A DNA stretch of 64,000 nucleotides from Pseudoxanthomonas yeongjuensis (GCF_010093345.1 NZ_PDWT01000001.1:248001-312000); one strand, 5' to 3'; shown: positions 42,233-51,171, counted from the stretch's first letter. Notes: generated by a model from the letters alone, not told the origin. Numbers and translations are program-made.

Positions 42233-43165
42233 ATGTCCGCTACACGCCCGACCCTCCCGAGCACCGACCTTCCCGACGTCGCCGGCCATGCCGTGCCCCT
42301 GGCGCGTGCGCTGGACTGGGTAGGCATGGAAGGCATCGCCTTGCCGGTGCGCGTGTCCGATGGCGTCGGCGGGCAACTGCAGGTCGCCGCCAGCATCGAC
42401 CTGTCGGTCGACCTGGCCGATCCCGAAGCGCGCGGCATCCATATGTCGCGCCTGTACCTGCAATTGCAGGACAGCCTGGCCCGCGAAACCATCACCCCGG
42501 CCGGCCTGCGCCATCTGTTGCAGGAAAGCATCGCCTCGCAATCCGGCCTTGCCTCGCGGGCACGATTGAAGATCCGTTATGAAGCGCTGCTGCAGCGTCG
42601 TGCCTTGGAGAGCGAATACACGGGTTGGAAGCGCTATCCGGTCGAGATCGAAGCGACGCTCGACGAAGGTCATTTGCAACTCGCCTTGTCGTTCTCGCTG
42701 GAATACTCGAGCACCTGCCCGGCGTCGGCCGCGCTATCGCGCCAGGCCAATGCGCAGCGTTTCTCGGAAGATTTCGCTGCCGCGCGCCCATTGTCGGTAG
42801 GCGTGGTCCACGACTGGCTGGCCTCCGAGCGCGGCCTCGCCGCCACCCCGCATGCGCAGCGCAGCCGCGCGCAGGTGCGGGTGGAACTGCGCACCCAGTT
42901 CGACGAACTGCCGCTGGTGGCGTTGATCGATGCGCTGGAAACGGCCCTGGCCACGCCGGTGCAGACCGCGGTCAAGCGCATCGACGAGCAGGCCTTCGCC
43001 CGCCTGAATGCCGAAAACCTGATGTTCTGCGAAGACGCCGCGCGCCGCGTGGCCTCGGTATTGTCGAAGGATTCGCGGATCGAGCGTTACGACGCGACCG
43101 TATCGCACTTCGAGAGCCTGCATCCGCACGATGCGGTGGCGCGGGTAAGCGGCAGCAACGCCTGA
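42233..43165 (+). CDS. folE2: GTP cyclohydrolase I type IB
   Basis: Converts GTP to dihydroneopterin triphosphate, first step of folate synthesis; the type IB enzyme does not depend on zinc only. The 310-aa protein shows HMSRLYLQLQD, IRYEALLQRRAL, the active-site region YSSTCPASAALSRQ and ATPHAQRSRAQVRVEL, all FolE2 landmarks. ATG 42233 is the only good start. No Zur-box-like sequence was recognised upstream, although folE2 is zinc-controlled in some bacteria. Convergent with an M23 peptidase gene through a paired repeat. Confidence 0.93.
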   Translation: MSATRPTLPSTDLPDVAGHAVPLARALDWVGMEGIALPVRVSDGVGGQLQVAASIDLSVDLADPEARGIHMSRLYLQLQDSLARETITPAGLRHLLQESIASQSGLASRARLKIRYEALLQRRALESEYTGWKRYPVEIEATLDEGHLQLALSFSLEYSSTCPASAALSRQANAQRFSEDFAAARPLSVGVVHDWLASERGLAATPHAQRSRAQVRVELRTQFDELPLVALIDALETALATPVQTAVKRIDEQAFARLNAENLMFCEDAARRVASVLSKDSRIERYDATVSHFESLHPHDAVARVSGSNA

Positions 43166-43190
43166 TGGCGCCGCCTCGCGTAGGATCTGC

Positions 43191-43257
43191 GTAGGAGCGA
43201 CGTAAGTCGCGAATGATCTTTCCGACGGGATTCCATCGCGACTCACGTCGCTCCTAC
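43191..43257. repeat. GTAGGAGCGACG-family paired inverted repeat at a convergent junction
   Basis: Arms GTAGGAGCGACGTAAGTCGC and complement CGCGACTCACGTCGCTCCTA plus C (one mismatch, TAAG versus TGAG). Lies between folE2 and the M23 peptidase gene. Confidence 0.85.
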
Positions 43258-43270
43258 AGCGTTGATTGGT

Positions 43271-44128
43271 TTATTTCCGCTCCAGCACCAGCAGCGGATC
43301 GATGCGCACATCGAACCAGTTCATCCCCCAATGCAGATGCGGTCCCGTCGCACGCCCCGTGGCACCGACCGCGCCGATGACCTGGCCCTGTTCCACGCGA
43401 TCGCCGATTTTCACGTCTATGCGCGACAGGTGCAGGAAATTGGAGCTGACCCCGAAGCCATGGTCGAGCAGCAGCGTGCCGCCGGTGAGGTAGAGGTCCG
43501 GCGCGGCGAAAGTCACCACGCCGGCCGCGGGCGCCTTGACCGGGGTGCCGGTCGGCACCGCGATGTCCATTCCCGAATGCCCGGACCCTGGCTGCCCGTT
43601 GTACACGCGGCCATTGCCGAAACGGCCGCTGATGCGGCCCTGTACCGGCCAGACGAAGGCTTGGGCGAAGTCGGTGCGGTCGTCGTCGCGGCTGCGCGCG
43701 GCGACCACCAGCGCCTGCTCGCGTTTGATCCGCGCTGCGATGTCCGGCGGCGGGTTGACGGTCTTCGGCGGCACGCCGTTGACGTGTTCCAGCGGCCAGT
43801 CGCGCGCGGTGACCATGACCTGCGCGGCGTCGCGGATGCCGTCGGGGCGCTTGACCTCGATCTGCAGCGGCCCCTTCTCGTCGCGGCCCACGCCGAAGAC
43901 CACGGTGCCGTAGCTGCTAACGCGTAGTTCGCGGCCCGCATAGCTGACCTTGCTGCCTGGCGGCACCTTGCCGATGACCAGCGCGCCCTGCGAAACGCTG
44001 GCGGGGAAGGCGATGCGGGTGTCGGTTTGCAGCTGTGCCGGAGCGACGTTCACAGGGGAGGGTGGAGTACCCGCTTGCGTCTGCGCAAAAGCCGATGTCG
44101 CACAGGTAGCCAGCGCGAACAACAGCAT
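43271..44128 (-). CDS. exported M23 (LytM) peptidoglycan peptidase
   Basis: 285-aa secreted murein endopeptidase. Signal peptide MLLFALATCATSAFAQ, a beta-rich N-terminal domain, then the M23 domain with metal-site residues in GHSGMDIAVP and GPHLHWGM, preceded by GRISGRFGNGRVYNGQPGSG. All zinc ligands appear intact, so it should be active. The start is ATG 44128, or ATG 44134 two codons earlier; both lie in the outer end of a GGGAATGACGA repeat arm that may also provide the ribosome site. Downstream of dihydroorotase on the same strand, convergent with folE2. Confidence 0.88.
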   Translation of the reverse strand: MLLFALATCATSAFAQTQAGTPPSPVNVAPAQLQTDTRIAFPASVSQGALVIGKVPPGSKVSYAGRELRVSSYGTVVFGVGRDEKGPLQIEVKRPDGIRDAAQVMVTARDWPLEHVNGVPPKTVNPPPDIAARIKREQALVVAARSRDDDRTDFAQAFVWPVQGRISGRFGNGRVYNGQPGSGHSGMDIAVPTGTPVKAPAAGVVTFAAPDLYLTGGTLLLDHGFGVSSNFLHLSRIDVKIGDRVEQGQVIGAVGATGRATGPHLHWGMNWFDVRIDPLLVLERK

Positions 44129-44224
44129 CGTCATTCCCGCGAAGGCGGGAATCGCTCTTCTGCTCTTCGGACGGATTGCTGCGATTCGAGTGAAGAGCGA
44201 TTCCCGCCTTCGCGGGAATGACGA
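44128..44224. repeat. CGTCATTCCCGCG-family paired inverted repeat
   Basis: Arms TCGTCATTCCCGCGAAGGCG (extending through GGAATCGCTCTTC) and the exact complement, spacer about 25 bp. It overlaps the start codon of the M23 peptidase gene. Confidence 0.85.
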
Positions 44225-44250
44225 ACAAGAACAAGAACGGGATTGCAGAA

Positions 44251-45597
44251 TCAACGATCGAACTCCAACCGCTGCCCGTTCGGCGTGCCGACCAGTTGTT
44301 CCCCATTCCAGACCATGCGCCCATTGACCCAGGTGGCGCCGATGCGCGACTGGAACGTGGTGCCCTCGAATGGCGACCAGCCGCATTTCGACAGCACGTC
44401 CTCGCGACGCACGGTGAACGGTTCGTCCTCCACCAGCACCAGGTCGGCCCAGTAGCCTTCGCGCAGGAAACCGCGCTCCTTCACGTCGAACAGCCGCGCC
44501 GGCGCGTGCGCCAGCTTGTTGACGATCTGCGCGCGGGTCGATTTCTTCTCGTGCGCCAGTTCCAGGGCCGCGACCAGCGCGTACTGGACCAGCGGCAGAC
44601 CGGAAGGCGCCTGCGAATACGGCCTGGATTTTTCCTCCAGCGTATGCGGCGCGTGGTCGGTCGCCAGCACGTCGATGACGTCCTCGGCCAGCGCGCGGAT
44701 CAGCGCCTCGCGGTCGCTGGCGTCCTTGATCGCCGGGTTGCACTTGATCAGGTTGCCCAGGCGCGCGTAGTCGTTGCGGTCGAAGCGCAGGAAGTGGATG
44801 CAGGTCTCGGCGGTGATGCGCTTGCGCACGCCATCGGCGCCGACCAGCGGGCCGGGCTGGAACAGGGCCAGTTCGTCGGCGGTGGAGATATGCAGCACGT
44901 GCAGGCGGGTGTCGTGCTTGCGCGCCAGCGAGATCGCCAGCCGGGTCGACTTGATGCAGGCCTCGCGCGAGCGGATGTCCGGGTGGCATTCCACCGGGAT
45001 GTCCTCGCCGTAACGCACCTTGAACCTGGCCAGGTTGGCATCGATGGTCGGCGTGTCTTCGCAGTGGGTGATGATCGGCGTGGGCGCTTCGCGGAAGATC
45101 GCGTCCAGGGTCTCCGGGTTGTCGACCAGCATGTTGCCGGTGGAGGCGCCCATGAACACCTTGATCCCGGGCGCGGTCTTCGGGTCCAGGGTGCGCACCG
45201 CTTCCAGGTTGTCGTTGCTGGCGCCCAGGTAGAAGCCGAAATTGCCCCAGGCCCGGCCCGCCGCGGCGTCGTACTTGGCCTGCAGGGCCCGCGCGTCCAG
45301 TGTGGGAGGAGTGGTGTTGGGCATGTCCATGAAAGTGGTCAGGCCGCCAGCCGCCGCCGCCGCCGATTCCGTGGCGATATCGCCCTTGTGGGTCAGCCCG
45401 GGTTCGCGGAAATGCACCTGGTCGTCGACCATGCCCGGCAACAGCCAGCGGCCGCCGGCCTCGATCACCTGATCGCCCGGTTGCGCGCTCAATTCACCGC
45501 CCACATGGGTGATGCGGCCATTGGCGAAACGCAGGTCGCCGTCGAATTCACGGCCTTCGTTGACCAGGCGGGCGTTGACTATCAGCGTACCGGGCAT
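44251..45597 (-). CDS. pyrC: dihydroorotase
   Basis: Third step of pyrimidine synthesis, cyclising carbamoyl aspartate to dihydroorotate. The 448-aa protein has MVDDQVHFREPGLTHKGDI (the usual first metal His is Gln), TTFMDMPNTTPPT, THCEDTPT, HVLHISTADE, FNLIKCNPAIK-type segment and the metal Asp in VLATDHAPHTLEEKSR. It is the class I-like form that bears DDQVHF instead of HVHF. ATG 45597 fits. It lies just upstream of the M23 gene, and 45 bp downstream of yidD on the same strand. Confidence 0.9.
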   Translation of the reverse strand: MPGTLIVNARLVNEGREFDGDLRFANGRITHVGGELSAQPGDQVIEAGGRWLLPGMVDDQVHFREPGLTHKGDIATESAAAAAGGLTTFMDMPNTTPPTLDARALQAKYDAAAGRAWGNFGFYLGASNDNLEAVRTLDPKTAPGIKVFMGASTGNMLVDNPETLDAIFREAPTPIITHCEDTPTIDANLARFKVRYGEDIPVECHPDIRSREACIKSTRLAISLARKHDTRLHVLHISTADELALFQPGPLVGADGVRKRITAETCIHFLRFDRNDYARLGNLIKCNPAIKDASDREALIRALAEDVIDVLATDHAPHTLEEKSRPYSQAPSGLPLVQYALVAALELAHEKKSTRAQIVNKLAHAPARLFDVKERGFLREGYWADLVLVEDEPFTVRREDVLSKCGWSPFEGTTFQSRIGATWVNGRMVWNGEQLVGTPNGQRLEFDR

Positions 45598-45642
45598 CAG
45601 CGGGTTCCTGTGGAGAGGGAGGGGTGGATGTGACGTTTCTGA

Positions 45643-45861
45643 TTATTTCCCGGGAATCGGATCATGCCCGCCGGGGTGGAACGGATGGCAGCGGCCGATA
45701 CGGCGCATCGCCAGCCAGCTGCCCTGCAGCGGACCGAAACGGGCGATGGCTTGCATCGCATATTCCGAACAGGTGGGCTCGAAGCGGCAGCGCGGCCCCA
45801 ATAGCGGACTGATGAAGCGCTTGTAAAACCGCAGCAGGACGATGAGGAAGCGGCCAATCAT
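45643..45861 (-). CDS. yidD: membrane protein insertion efficiency factor YidD
   Basis: 72-aa amphipathic inner-membrane-associated protein that helps YidC insert membrane proteins. [20 protein letters not shown] and the Cys-containing signature [18 protein letters not shown], then [13 protein letters not shown] at the end, are the complete YidD pattern. ATG 45861 is used; the frame remains open upstream only because it is antisense to the Lys/Ala repeats of dksA. Divergent from dksA. Confidence 0.94.
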   Translation of the reverse strand: MIGRFLIVLLRFYKRFISPLLGPRCRFEPTCSEYAMQAIARFGPLQGSWLAMRRIGRCHPFHPGGHDPIPGK

Positions 45862-45895
45862 TGGCTGATGATATGCGACTTGGCCTAATTCGTGG

Positions 45896-45924
45896 TTGCC
45901 GGACCCGGCCGGGTAGGCTATAAA
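45896..45924 (+). promoter_or_regulatory. promoter of dksA
   Basis: TTGCCG and TATAAA separated by 17 bp, 44 bp before the dksA GTG start; a sigma-70-like promoter. Confidence 0.65.
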
Positions 45925-45967
45925 GGCGCCCCCTTCCCGGACCTCGGGAAGTTGAAGGACGCTTTTC

Positions 45968-47056
45968 GTGGCTGCAAAGAAACCTGCGAAGAAGGCCGCC
46001 AAGCCGGTCAAGAAATCCGCCAAGCCCGTCGCCAAGAAGCCCGTCGCCAAAGCGGCCCCCGCCAGGAAACCGGCGGCCAAGCCCGTGGCCAAGAAGGCGC
46101 CGGCCAAGCCGGTAGCCAAGAAGGCGGTCGCGGCCAAGAAAGCAGTAGCCAAGAAGGCGCCTGTCGCCAAGAAACCGGTACCGGTCAAGAAGCCGGTCGC
46201 CAAGAAGCCCGCGCCCAAACCCGCAGCCAAGGCTGCTGCGAAAGTTGTGCCGGCCAAGAAACCCTCCGCCAAACCGGCCCCGATCAAGTCCGTCCCGTCC
46301 AAATCCGTACCGAAACCGGCCGCCAAGCCGGTTGCGGCCAAAGCGACTCCTGCCAAGACCGCCCCCCCGGCCGCTGGCCGTGCCGTAGCGCCTGTTTCCA
46401 AGGCCGCAACCCCGGCACCGGCGCCAGCCGTCAAACCGACTCCCAATAAATCAGTGCCTTCCCCCAAAGCAAACTCAAAGAACACCTCGAAAGCCTCCGC
46501 AGTACCGCCGATCCCCGTTGCCAAGGCACCCATCCCGCGTCCCGTGGGCAAGGTGGCTGTGGCCGTGGTTTCCAGGCCCTCGTCCACGCCCGCACCGCGC
46601 GGCAAGGTCAAGGTGGTGCCCTTCAAGACCGATGAAGCCACCGGTCGCCCGCTCATCCCCAATGGCTACAAGCCGGCGGCGGATGAGGAATATATGAGCA
46701 CGCTGCAGCTGGAGTATTTCCGCCAGCGCCTGCTCGACTGGCGCGCGGACCTGGTGGAGGAATCCAAGCAGACCATCGAGAACCTCAAGGACGAAGTGCG
46801 CGACGTCGGCGACGAAGCCGAGCGCGCCACCCGCGAAACCGAGAACTCGCTGGAGCTGCGCACCCGCGACCGCTACCGCAAGCTGATCGGCAAGATCGAC
46901 AGCACGCTCAAGCGCCTGGAAGCCGGCGACTACGGATACTGCGCCGACACCGGCGAGGAAATCGGCCTGGAACGCCTGGAAGCGCGCCTGACCGCCGAGC
47001 GCACGATCGATGCGCAGGAGCGTTGGGAACACATGCAGAAACAGCAGGGCGATTGA
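45968..47056 (+). CDS. dksA: DksA-type RNA polymerase-binding protein with histone-H1-like N-terminal extension
   Basis: 362-aa protein. Residues 1 to about 220 are Lys/Ala/Pro-rich repeats (AKKPVAKK units), like histone H1 tails. From about 240 it is Dks[21 protein letters not shown], a coiled coil with [37 protein letters not shown], ending [14 protein letters not shown]. The coiled-coil tip acidic residues for RNA polymerase are present. Of the four zinc Cys of E. coli DksA only the first remains; the others are Thr, Ala and Gln-type residues. GTG start at 45968 with AAGGA about ten bases upstream. The basic tail probably binds nucleic acid (inference). Followed by a strong terminator. Confidence 0.9.
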   Translation: MAAKKPAKKAAKPVKKSAKPVAKKPVAKAAPARKPAAKPVAKKAPAKPVAKKAVAAKKAVAKKAPVAKKPVPVKKPVAKKPAPKPAAKAAAKVVPAKKPSAKPAPIKSVPSKSVPKPAAKPVAAKATPAKTAPPAAGRAVAPVSKAATPAPAPAVKPTPNKSVPSPKANSKNTSKASAVPPIPVAKAPIPRPVGKVAVAVVSRPSSTPAPRGKVKVVPFKTDEATGRPLIPNGYKPAADEEYMSTLQLEYFRQRLLDWRADLVEESKQTIENLKDEVRDVGDEAERATRETENSLELRTRDRYRKLIGKIDSTLKRLEAGDYGYCADTGEEIGLERLEARLTAERTIDAQERWEHMQKQQGD

Positions 47057-47083
47057 TTCTTCGCCCAGCTCCGGCTCGCAACG

Positions 47084-47107
47084 AAACCCCGCCAAGGCGG
47101 GGTTTTT
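47084..47107 (+). terminator. Rho-independent terminator of dksA
   Basis: AAACCCCGCC-AA-GGCGGGGTTT followed by TT, 28 bp after the dksA stop. Confidence 0.9.
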
Positions 47108-47108
47108 C

Positions 47109-47200
47109 GTGGGAGCGGCGTCCTCGCCGCGAGCTCTCGATCCGCATTCATTCCAGACCCAGAACGGTTGGCCAAGATCATTGCCTATGGGAGGAACTTC
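47109..47200. repeat. two solo repeat arms
   Basis: GTGGGAGCGGCGTCCTCGCC at 47109 and, near 47188, TGGGAGGAACTTCAGCCCC, each similar to one arm of the GTGGGAGCGG and TGTGGGAGGGGC families but without partners. They lie in the convergent dksA/MFS gap, which holds no gene. Confidence 0.5.
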
Positions 47201-47288
47201 AGCCCCGACGCTTTTTTCCCGCTGCGTCCGTCCGGGCCGAAGCCCCCCATAAATCAACCGCCGCGCGATGATTGTGCGGGATATCCGC

Positions 47289-48518
47289 TTACTGCAGATC
47301 CTGCAGGTTCAGCCGCCGCAGCTTCGGCGCCTTCCATGCGGTGATGCCGACCACGCCGAGGGTGACGAAGCCGCCCATCAACACCGCCGGTACCAGGCCC
47401 AGCAGGCGCGCCATCACGCCGTCGTAGAAAGCGCCAAGTTCATTGGACGAGCTGATGAAGATGCTGTTGATGGAGGACACCCGGCCGCGCATGTGGTCCG
47501 GAGTCACCAGTTGCATGATGGTCGAACGCAGCACCACCGACACGCCGTCGCACATGCCGTAGGCGACCAGCAGCGCCGCCGACAGCCAGAACTGCCGCGA
47601 CAGGGCGAAGGCGATGGTGCACAAGCCGAAGCTGGCCACCGCCAGCAGCAGCACGCGGCCGGCGTGGCGTTGCAACGGATGGCGGGTCAGCCACAACGCC
47701 ACCACGATCGAACCCACGGCAGGCGCTGCGCGCAGCATGCCCAGCGCCTCCGGGCCATGGTGCAGGATGTCCTTGATGAAGGCCGGCAGCATCGATAGCG
47801 CGCCGCCCAGCAGCACCGAAAACATGTCCAGCGCCATCGCGCCCAGCATGATCTGGTTGGAGGCGACGAAGCGCGCGCCCTCGGCGATGCTGGCGAACAC
47901 CGGGCCACGCTGCTGTTGCTGGGCAGGCTCGGTTACCGGCATCAGCAGCAGCGCGCCGCCGGCGGCGATGGCGAAGCAGGCAGCCAATCCATAGGCGAAA
48001 GGCGTGCCGAGGCTGCCGATCAGCAGGCCGCCCAGCGCCGGGCCCAGCACCAGTCCGCCCTGGAACACCACGCTGCCCAGGCCGGCACCGCGCGCGAACT
48101 GCTCGCGCTTGAGCGCGCGCGCGAACAACGCGTTGTAGACCGGCCCCAGGAACGAGCGGCCGACGCCGCCGACTGCGATGGCCAGGTAGATCGGCCACAG
48201 GCCGTGCAACGGCAGCACGTCCATGGCAATCAGGGTCAAGGCGATGGCATTCGCAGCCAGGCCAAGACAGGCCGCCGCGCCCAGCTTGCGTCGTGGCAGG
48301 TGATCGACCAGGTAGCCGGAGAATGGAGCGACGCAGAAGAACGGAATCACCTCGGCCAGGCCGACCAGGCCCAGCGACCACGGATCGCCGGTGATCCCGT
48401 ACACGTGCCAACCCACCGTCACTGCCACGATCTGGTACGAAAACAGGGTGCAGATGCGATACAGCATCAGCCAGCGGAAGCCAACGCTGTGCAGCGGTGA
48501 CGCTGGAGCTTCGCTCAT
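47289..48518 (-). CDS. MFS exporter, EntS-like
   Basis: 409-aa inner-membrane transporter with about 12 spans. The N-terminus FRWLMLYRICTLFSYQIVAV, GYLVDHLPRRKLGAAACLGL after helix 2, VGRSFLGPVYNALFARALKR and VTPDHMRGRVSSINSIF match the MFS_3 (enterobactin exporter/EntS-like) group of efflux proteins. Substrate unknown. Its ATG overlaps the sufE stop (ATGA), so the two are co-translated; the link to cysteine desulfuration has no clear biological reading. Confidence 0.82.
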   Translation of the reverse strand: MSEAPASPLHSVGFRWLMLYRICTLFSYQIVAVTVGWHVYGITGDPWSLGLVGLAEVIPFFCVAPFSGYLVDHLPRRKLGAAACLGLAANAIALTLIAMDVLPLHGLWPIYLAIAVGGVGRSFLGPVYNALFARALKREQFARGAGLGSVVFQGGLVLGPALGGLLIGSLGTPFAYGLAACFAIAAGGALLLMPVTEPAQQQQRGPVFASIAEGARFVASNQIMLGAMALDMFSVLLGGALSMLPAFIKDILHHGPEALGMLRAAPAVGSIVVALWLTRHPLQRHAGRVLLLAVASFGLCTIAFALSRQFWLSAALLVAYGMCDGVSVVLRSTIMQLVTPDHMRGRVSSINSIFISSSNELGAFYDGVMARLLGLVPAVLMGGFVTLGVVGITAWKAPKLRRLNLQDLQ

Positions 48519-48955
48519 GCGGTGGCGCGTTGCGCCGTGTCGCGGATGAAGGCCAGCAGCGAGGCCAGCCCGTTGCTGCGGGTCGGCGACAGGTGCTTGG
48601 CCAGGCCGATGTCGGCGATGTAGTCCGGCGTGGTGGCGAGGATTTCCTGCGCGCTGCGGCCCGAATAGACGCGTAGCGCCAGGTAGATCAGCCCGGAAAC
48701 GATCGCCGAATCGCTGATCGCGCTGAAGTCGAGCCGGTCCGCATCGCCCTGCGGCACGATCCAGACCAGCGATTGGCAACCGAGTAGCCGGTTTTCCTCG
48801 GTTTTCCACTCTTCCGGGAAAGGCGGCAGCTTGCGGCCCAGGTCGATCAGGTACTGGTAGCGCTCGGACCAGTCGCTGAAGAAGCCGAACTCGTCCTTGA
48901 TCGCCAGTTGCGCGCCGGTGGGGGTGGCTTCGAGGGGGAAAGTGCTGGTGTCCAC
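48515..48955 (-). CDS. sufE: SufE-family cysteine desulfurase activator
   Basis: Transfers sulfane sulfur from a cysteine desulfurase (SufS/CsdA) to the Fe-S assembly system. The 146-aa product has DWSERYQYLIDLGRKLPPFP, the active Cys in ENRLLGCQSLVWI, and SGLIYLALRVYSGRSAQEIL, all diagnostic. GTG 48955 is chosen because a TTGAGC-17-TACAAA promoter ends 7 bp before it, so the mRNA would be leaderless; a longer open frame upstream is repeat sequence. It overlaps the MFS gene by 4 bp. Confidence 0.88.
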   Translation of the reverse strand: MDTSTFPLEATPTGAQLAIKDEFGFFSDWSERYQYLIDLGRKLPPFPEEWKTEENRLLGCQSLVWIVPQGDADRLDFSAISDSAIVSGLIYLALRVYSGRSAQEILATTPDYIADIGLAKHLSPTRSNGLASLLAFIRDTAQRATA

Positions 48956-48962
48956 GGGAATA

Positions 48963-48991
48963 TTTGTACTCAGGGCCGGTCGACTGCTCAA
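48963..48991 (-). promoter_or_regulatory. promoter of sufE
   Basis: On the reverse strand TTGAGC (48991-48986) and TACAAA (48968-48963) are spaced by 17 bp. The predicted transcript start coincides with the GTG at 48955. Confidence 0.6.
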
Positions 48992-49013
48992 TGTTTTTCG
49001 TCTATTCGGATTT

Positions 49014-49160
49014 CGTCGTCCCCGCGAAGGCGGGGACCCAGTGACTTTCGCTCTCATCGCGCAAGGGCAAAAGCGAAGTCGCTGGGTTGACCGGCTTTGC
49101 CGTTGAGAAGCGCTTCCGCCTTCGCGGGGCTTCCAACAGTCGAATGGCTGGTCACGACGA
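49014..49160. repeat. CGTCGTCCCCGCG-family repeat, degenerate pair
   Basis: Left arm CGTCGTCCCCGCGAAGGCGG, a middle portion with GACTTTCGCTC / AAGCGAAGTC pairing, right part CCGCCTTCGCGG then CAACAGTCGAATGGCTGG and TCACGACGA. Between cysS and sufE. Confidence 0.65.
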
Positions 49161-49180
49161 TCAGCATTGGATGCTTATTG

Positions 49181-50548
49181 TCAGGCACGCTTCCAGCGTA
49201 CGCCCTGCGCCGTGTCTTCCAGCAAAACGCCTTCGGCGGCCAGCAGGTCGCGGATGGCGTCGGAGCGCGCGAAATCGCGGTTCTTCTTGGCGTTGTTGCG
49301 CTCGTCGATCAACGTCTGGATGCGGGCGTCGTCGTCGTCGGAGGCGCCGCGCCCGAACCAGTCCGCCGCTTCCTGCTGCAACAGGCCCAGAACCAGGCCG
49401 GCGCCCAGCAGTTCCGATTTCAGCCGGATCTTGTCCTCGGCCGTAACCGCTTTGCGGGCCTCGCCTGCGATGCGCGCCAGCTCGGCCAGCGCTTGCGGCG
49501 TATTCAGGTCGTCGTCGAGCGCATCCTCGACCGCACCCGGAATCTTCGGCTCCGCCTCGACAGTGGAGAGATCGCGCAGGGTTCCGTAAAGGCGATCCAG
49601 CGTCCGCACCGACTGCTCGATCAGCGCATCCGACCATTCCAGCGGCTGCCGGTAGTGCGCGGACAGCAGTGCGTAGCGCAGCGCCTCGGGCGGATGCCGC
49701 TTGAGGAGCTCATGCACGCGCTCCACGTTGCCGACCGACTTCGACATCTTGGCGCCGCCGAAATTCAGCATGCCGTTATGCAGCCAGAAACGGGCGAAGA
49801 CCTTGCCGCCGTGGGCGCATTCGCTCTGCGCGATTTCGTTCTCGTGGTGCGGAAACTGCAGATCCACGCCACCGGCGTGGATGTCGATGGTCTCGCCGAA
49901 GATCGCCTCGATCATCGCCGAGCATTCGATGTGCCAGCCCGGACGGCCGCGGCCCCAGGGCGATTCCCAGCCGGGGAGATCATCGGTAGAAGGCTTCCAG
50001 AGGACGAAATCGCCCGGGTCGCGCTTGTATGGCGCCACTTCCACGCGCGCGCCGGCCAGCATTTCCTCCGGATCCCGGCGCGACAGTTTGCCGTACTCCT
50101 TGAACGTGGCTACCGCGAACAGCGCGTGGCCCTCCGCGGCATAGGCGTGCCCGCTTTCGATCAGGCGCTCGATCATGGCGATGATGTGCGGAACGTGGGC
50201 GGTCGCTTCCGGCTGCAGGTCCTGCGGGACCACGCCCAGGCCGGCCATGTCCTCGCGATAGGCGGCGGCGTATTTGTCGGTGATCGTGGAGATCGGTACG
50301 CCGAGTTCCTTCGCGGCGGCGTTGATCTTGTCGTCGATGTCGGTGATGTTGCGCGCGTAGCGCAGCCCGCCGAAGCGGCGGCGCAGCAATGCGGCCAGCA
50401 CCCCGAACACCACCGGGCCGCGGGCGTTGCCGATGTGCACGTAGTTGTAGACCGTCGGTCCGCACAGGTACATCGTGGGGCAGGCGGGATCCAGGGGCAC
50501 GAAGGTTTCCACCTGTCGCGTCAGGTTGTTGTGCAGTCGCAGGGTCAT
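49181..50548 (-). CDS. cysS: cysteinyl-tRNA synthetase
   Basis: Charges tRNA-Cys. The 455-aa class I enzyme has [18 protein letters not shown] (HIGH-type motif plus zinc Cys), [18 protein letters not shown] and [12 protein letters not shown] (zinc ligands), AKMSKSVGN (KMSKS) and a C-terminal DALR-type helical domain. ATG 50548 begins [16 protein letters not shown]. It is divergent from the small secreted protein gene across 128 bp. Length and motifs are normal. Confidence 0.97.
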   Translation of the reverse strand: MTLRLHNNLTRQVETFVPLDPACPTMYLCGPTVYNYVHIGNARGPVVFGVLAALLRRRFGGLRYARNITDIDDKINAAAKELGVPISTITDKYAAAYREDMAGLGVVPQDLQPEATAHVPHIIAMIERLIESGHAYAAEGHALFAVATFKEYGKLSRRDPEEMLAGARVEVAPYKRDPGDFVLWKPSTDDLPGWESPWGRGRPGWHIECSAMIEAIFGETIDIHAGGVDLQFPHHENEIAQSECAHGGKVFARFWLHNGMLNFGGAKMSKSVGNVERVHELLKRHPPEALRYALLSAHYRQPLEWSDALIEQSVRTLDRLYGTLRDLSTVEAEPKIPGAVEDALDDDLNTPQALAELARIAGEARKAVTAEDKIRLKSELLGAGLVLGLLQQEAADWFGRGASDDDDARIQTLIDERNNAKKNRDFARSDAIRDLLAAEGVLLEDTAQGVRWKRA

Positions 50549-50676
50549 CGGCTGTGGGTGCAGTGGAGGTAGCAGGACGATTCTACCGGCCGGTACAGGG
50601 CTCCGACAGCATCGATTCAGCCCCTCTCCATCCGCGCTGCCTACACTGTGGTCCGGGATTCCAACCAAGCGGCCCA

Positions 50677-51171
50677 ATGCGTCTGATCTGTTATCCAGTG
50701 CTCTGCCTGTGCCTGTCGGCTTTCGCCAGCATGCCGGTGGCCGCGCAGGATCAACCGCAAACCACGGTCGTGCCAGTGGAGAACGTCCGCCTGGACTATG
50801 CCCAGGTGCTCGCGGTGGAGCCGGTGTACCAGACCTTGCGTGCTTCGCGGACCGAGATGCGTTGCGAGGAAATCCCCGCGCCCAGGCCTGCGCGACCCGC
50901 CGAGGAAGGGCGTTGGTCCAGGCTCGTCGATTCGGTCAAGGGGGTATTCACCAGCGACCCCGAACCCGAACCCAGGGCGGAGCCGGCAAAATCAAGTTGT
51001 CGCATGGTGCCCGTGGACCGTGAGTTCCGCCGCCCCATCGCCTACGACGTCGATTACGTCTACAAGGGCTTCAAGTACCGTTCGCGCCTGGCCGAAGACC
51101 CCGGCAACCGCCTGCGGATCCGGGTTTCGGTGATGCCCTATGTGCCCGGCCAGGACATTGCCAGCCCCTGA
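50677..51171 (+). CDS. exported hypothetical protein related to glycine-zipper surface proteins
   Basis: 164-aa protein with a signal peptide ([20 protein letters not shown], cleaving near VAAQD). The C-terminal part [20 protein letters not shown] ... [14 protein letters not shown] looks like the C-terminal segment of the glycine-zipper 2TM outer-membrane protein family, but the glycine zipper itself is missing; a Pro/Glu-rich linker stands in its place. CRM...C residues could form a disulfide. Located 40 bp before the arginine leader. Function unknown. Confidence 0.65.
   Translation: MRLICYPVLCLCLSAFASMPVAAQDQPQTTVVPVENVRLDYAQVLAVEPVYQTLRASRTEMRCEEIPAPRPARPAEEGRWSRLVDSVKGVFTSDPEPEPRAEPAKSSCRMVPVDREFRRPIAYDVDYVYKGFKYRSRLAEDPGNRLRIRVSVMPYVPGQDIASP

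Noticed and set aside
45643-46662. A 339-codon open frame on the reverse strand, rich in Ala/Gly/Leu/Phe, that ends in YidD
   Set aside because: The upstream part is exactly antisense to the Lys/Ala/Pro repeats of dksA; only the last 72 codons match YidD.
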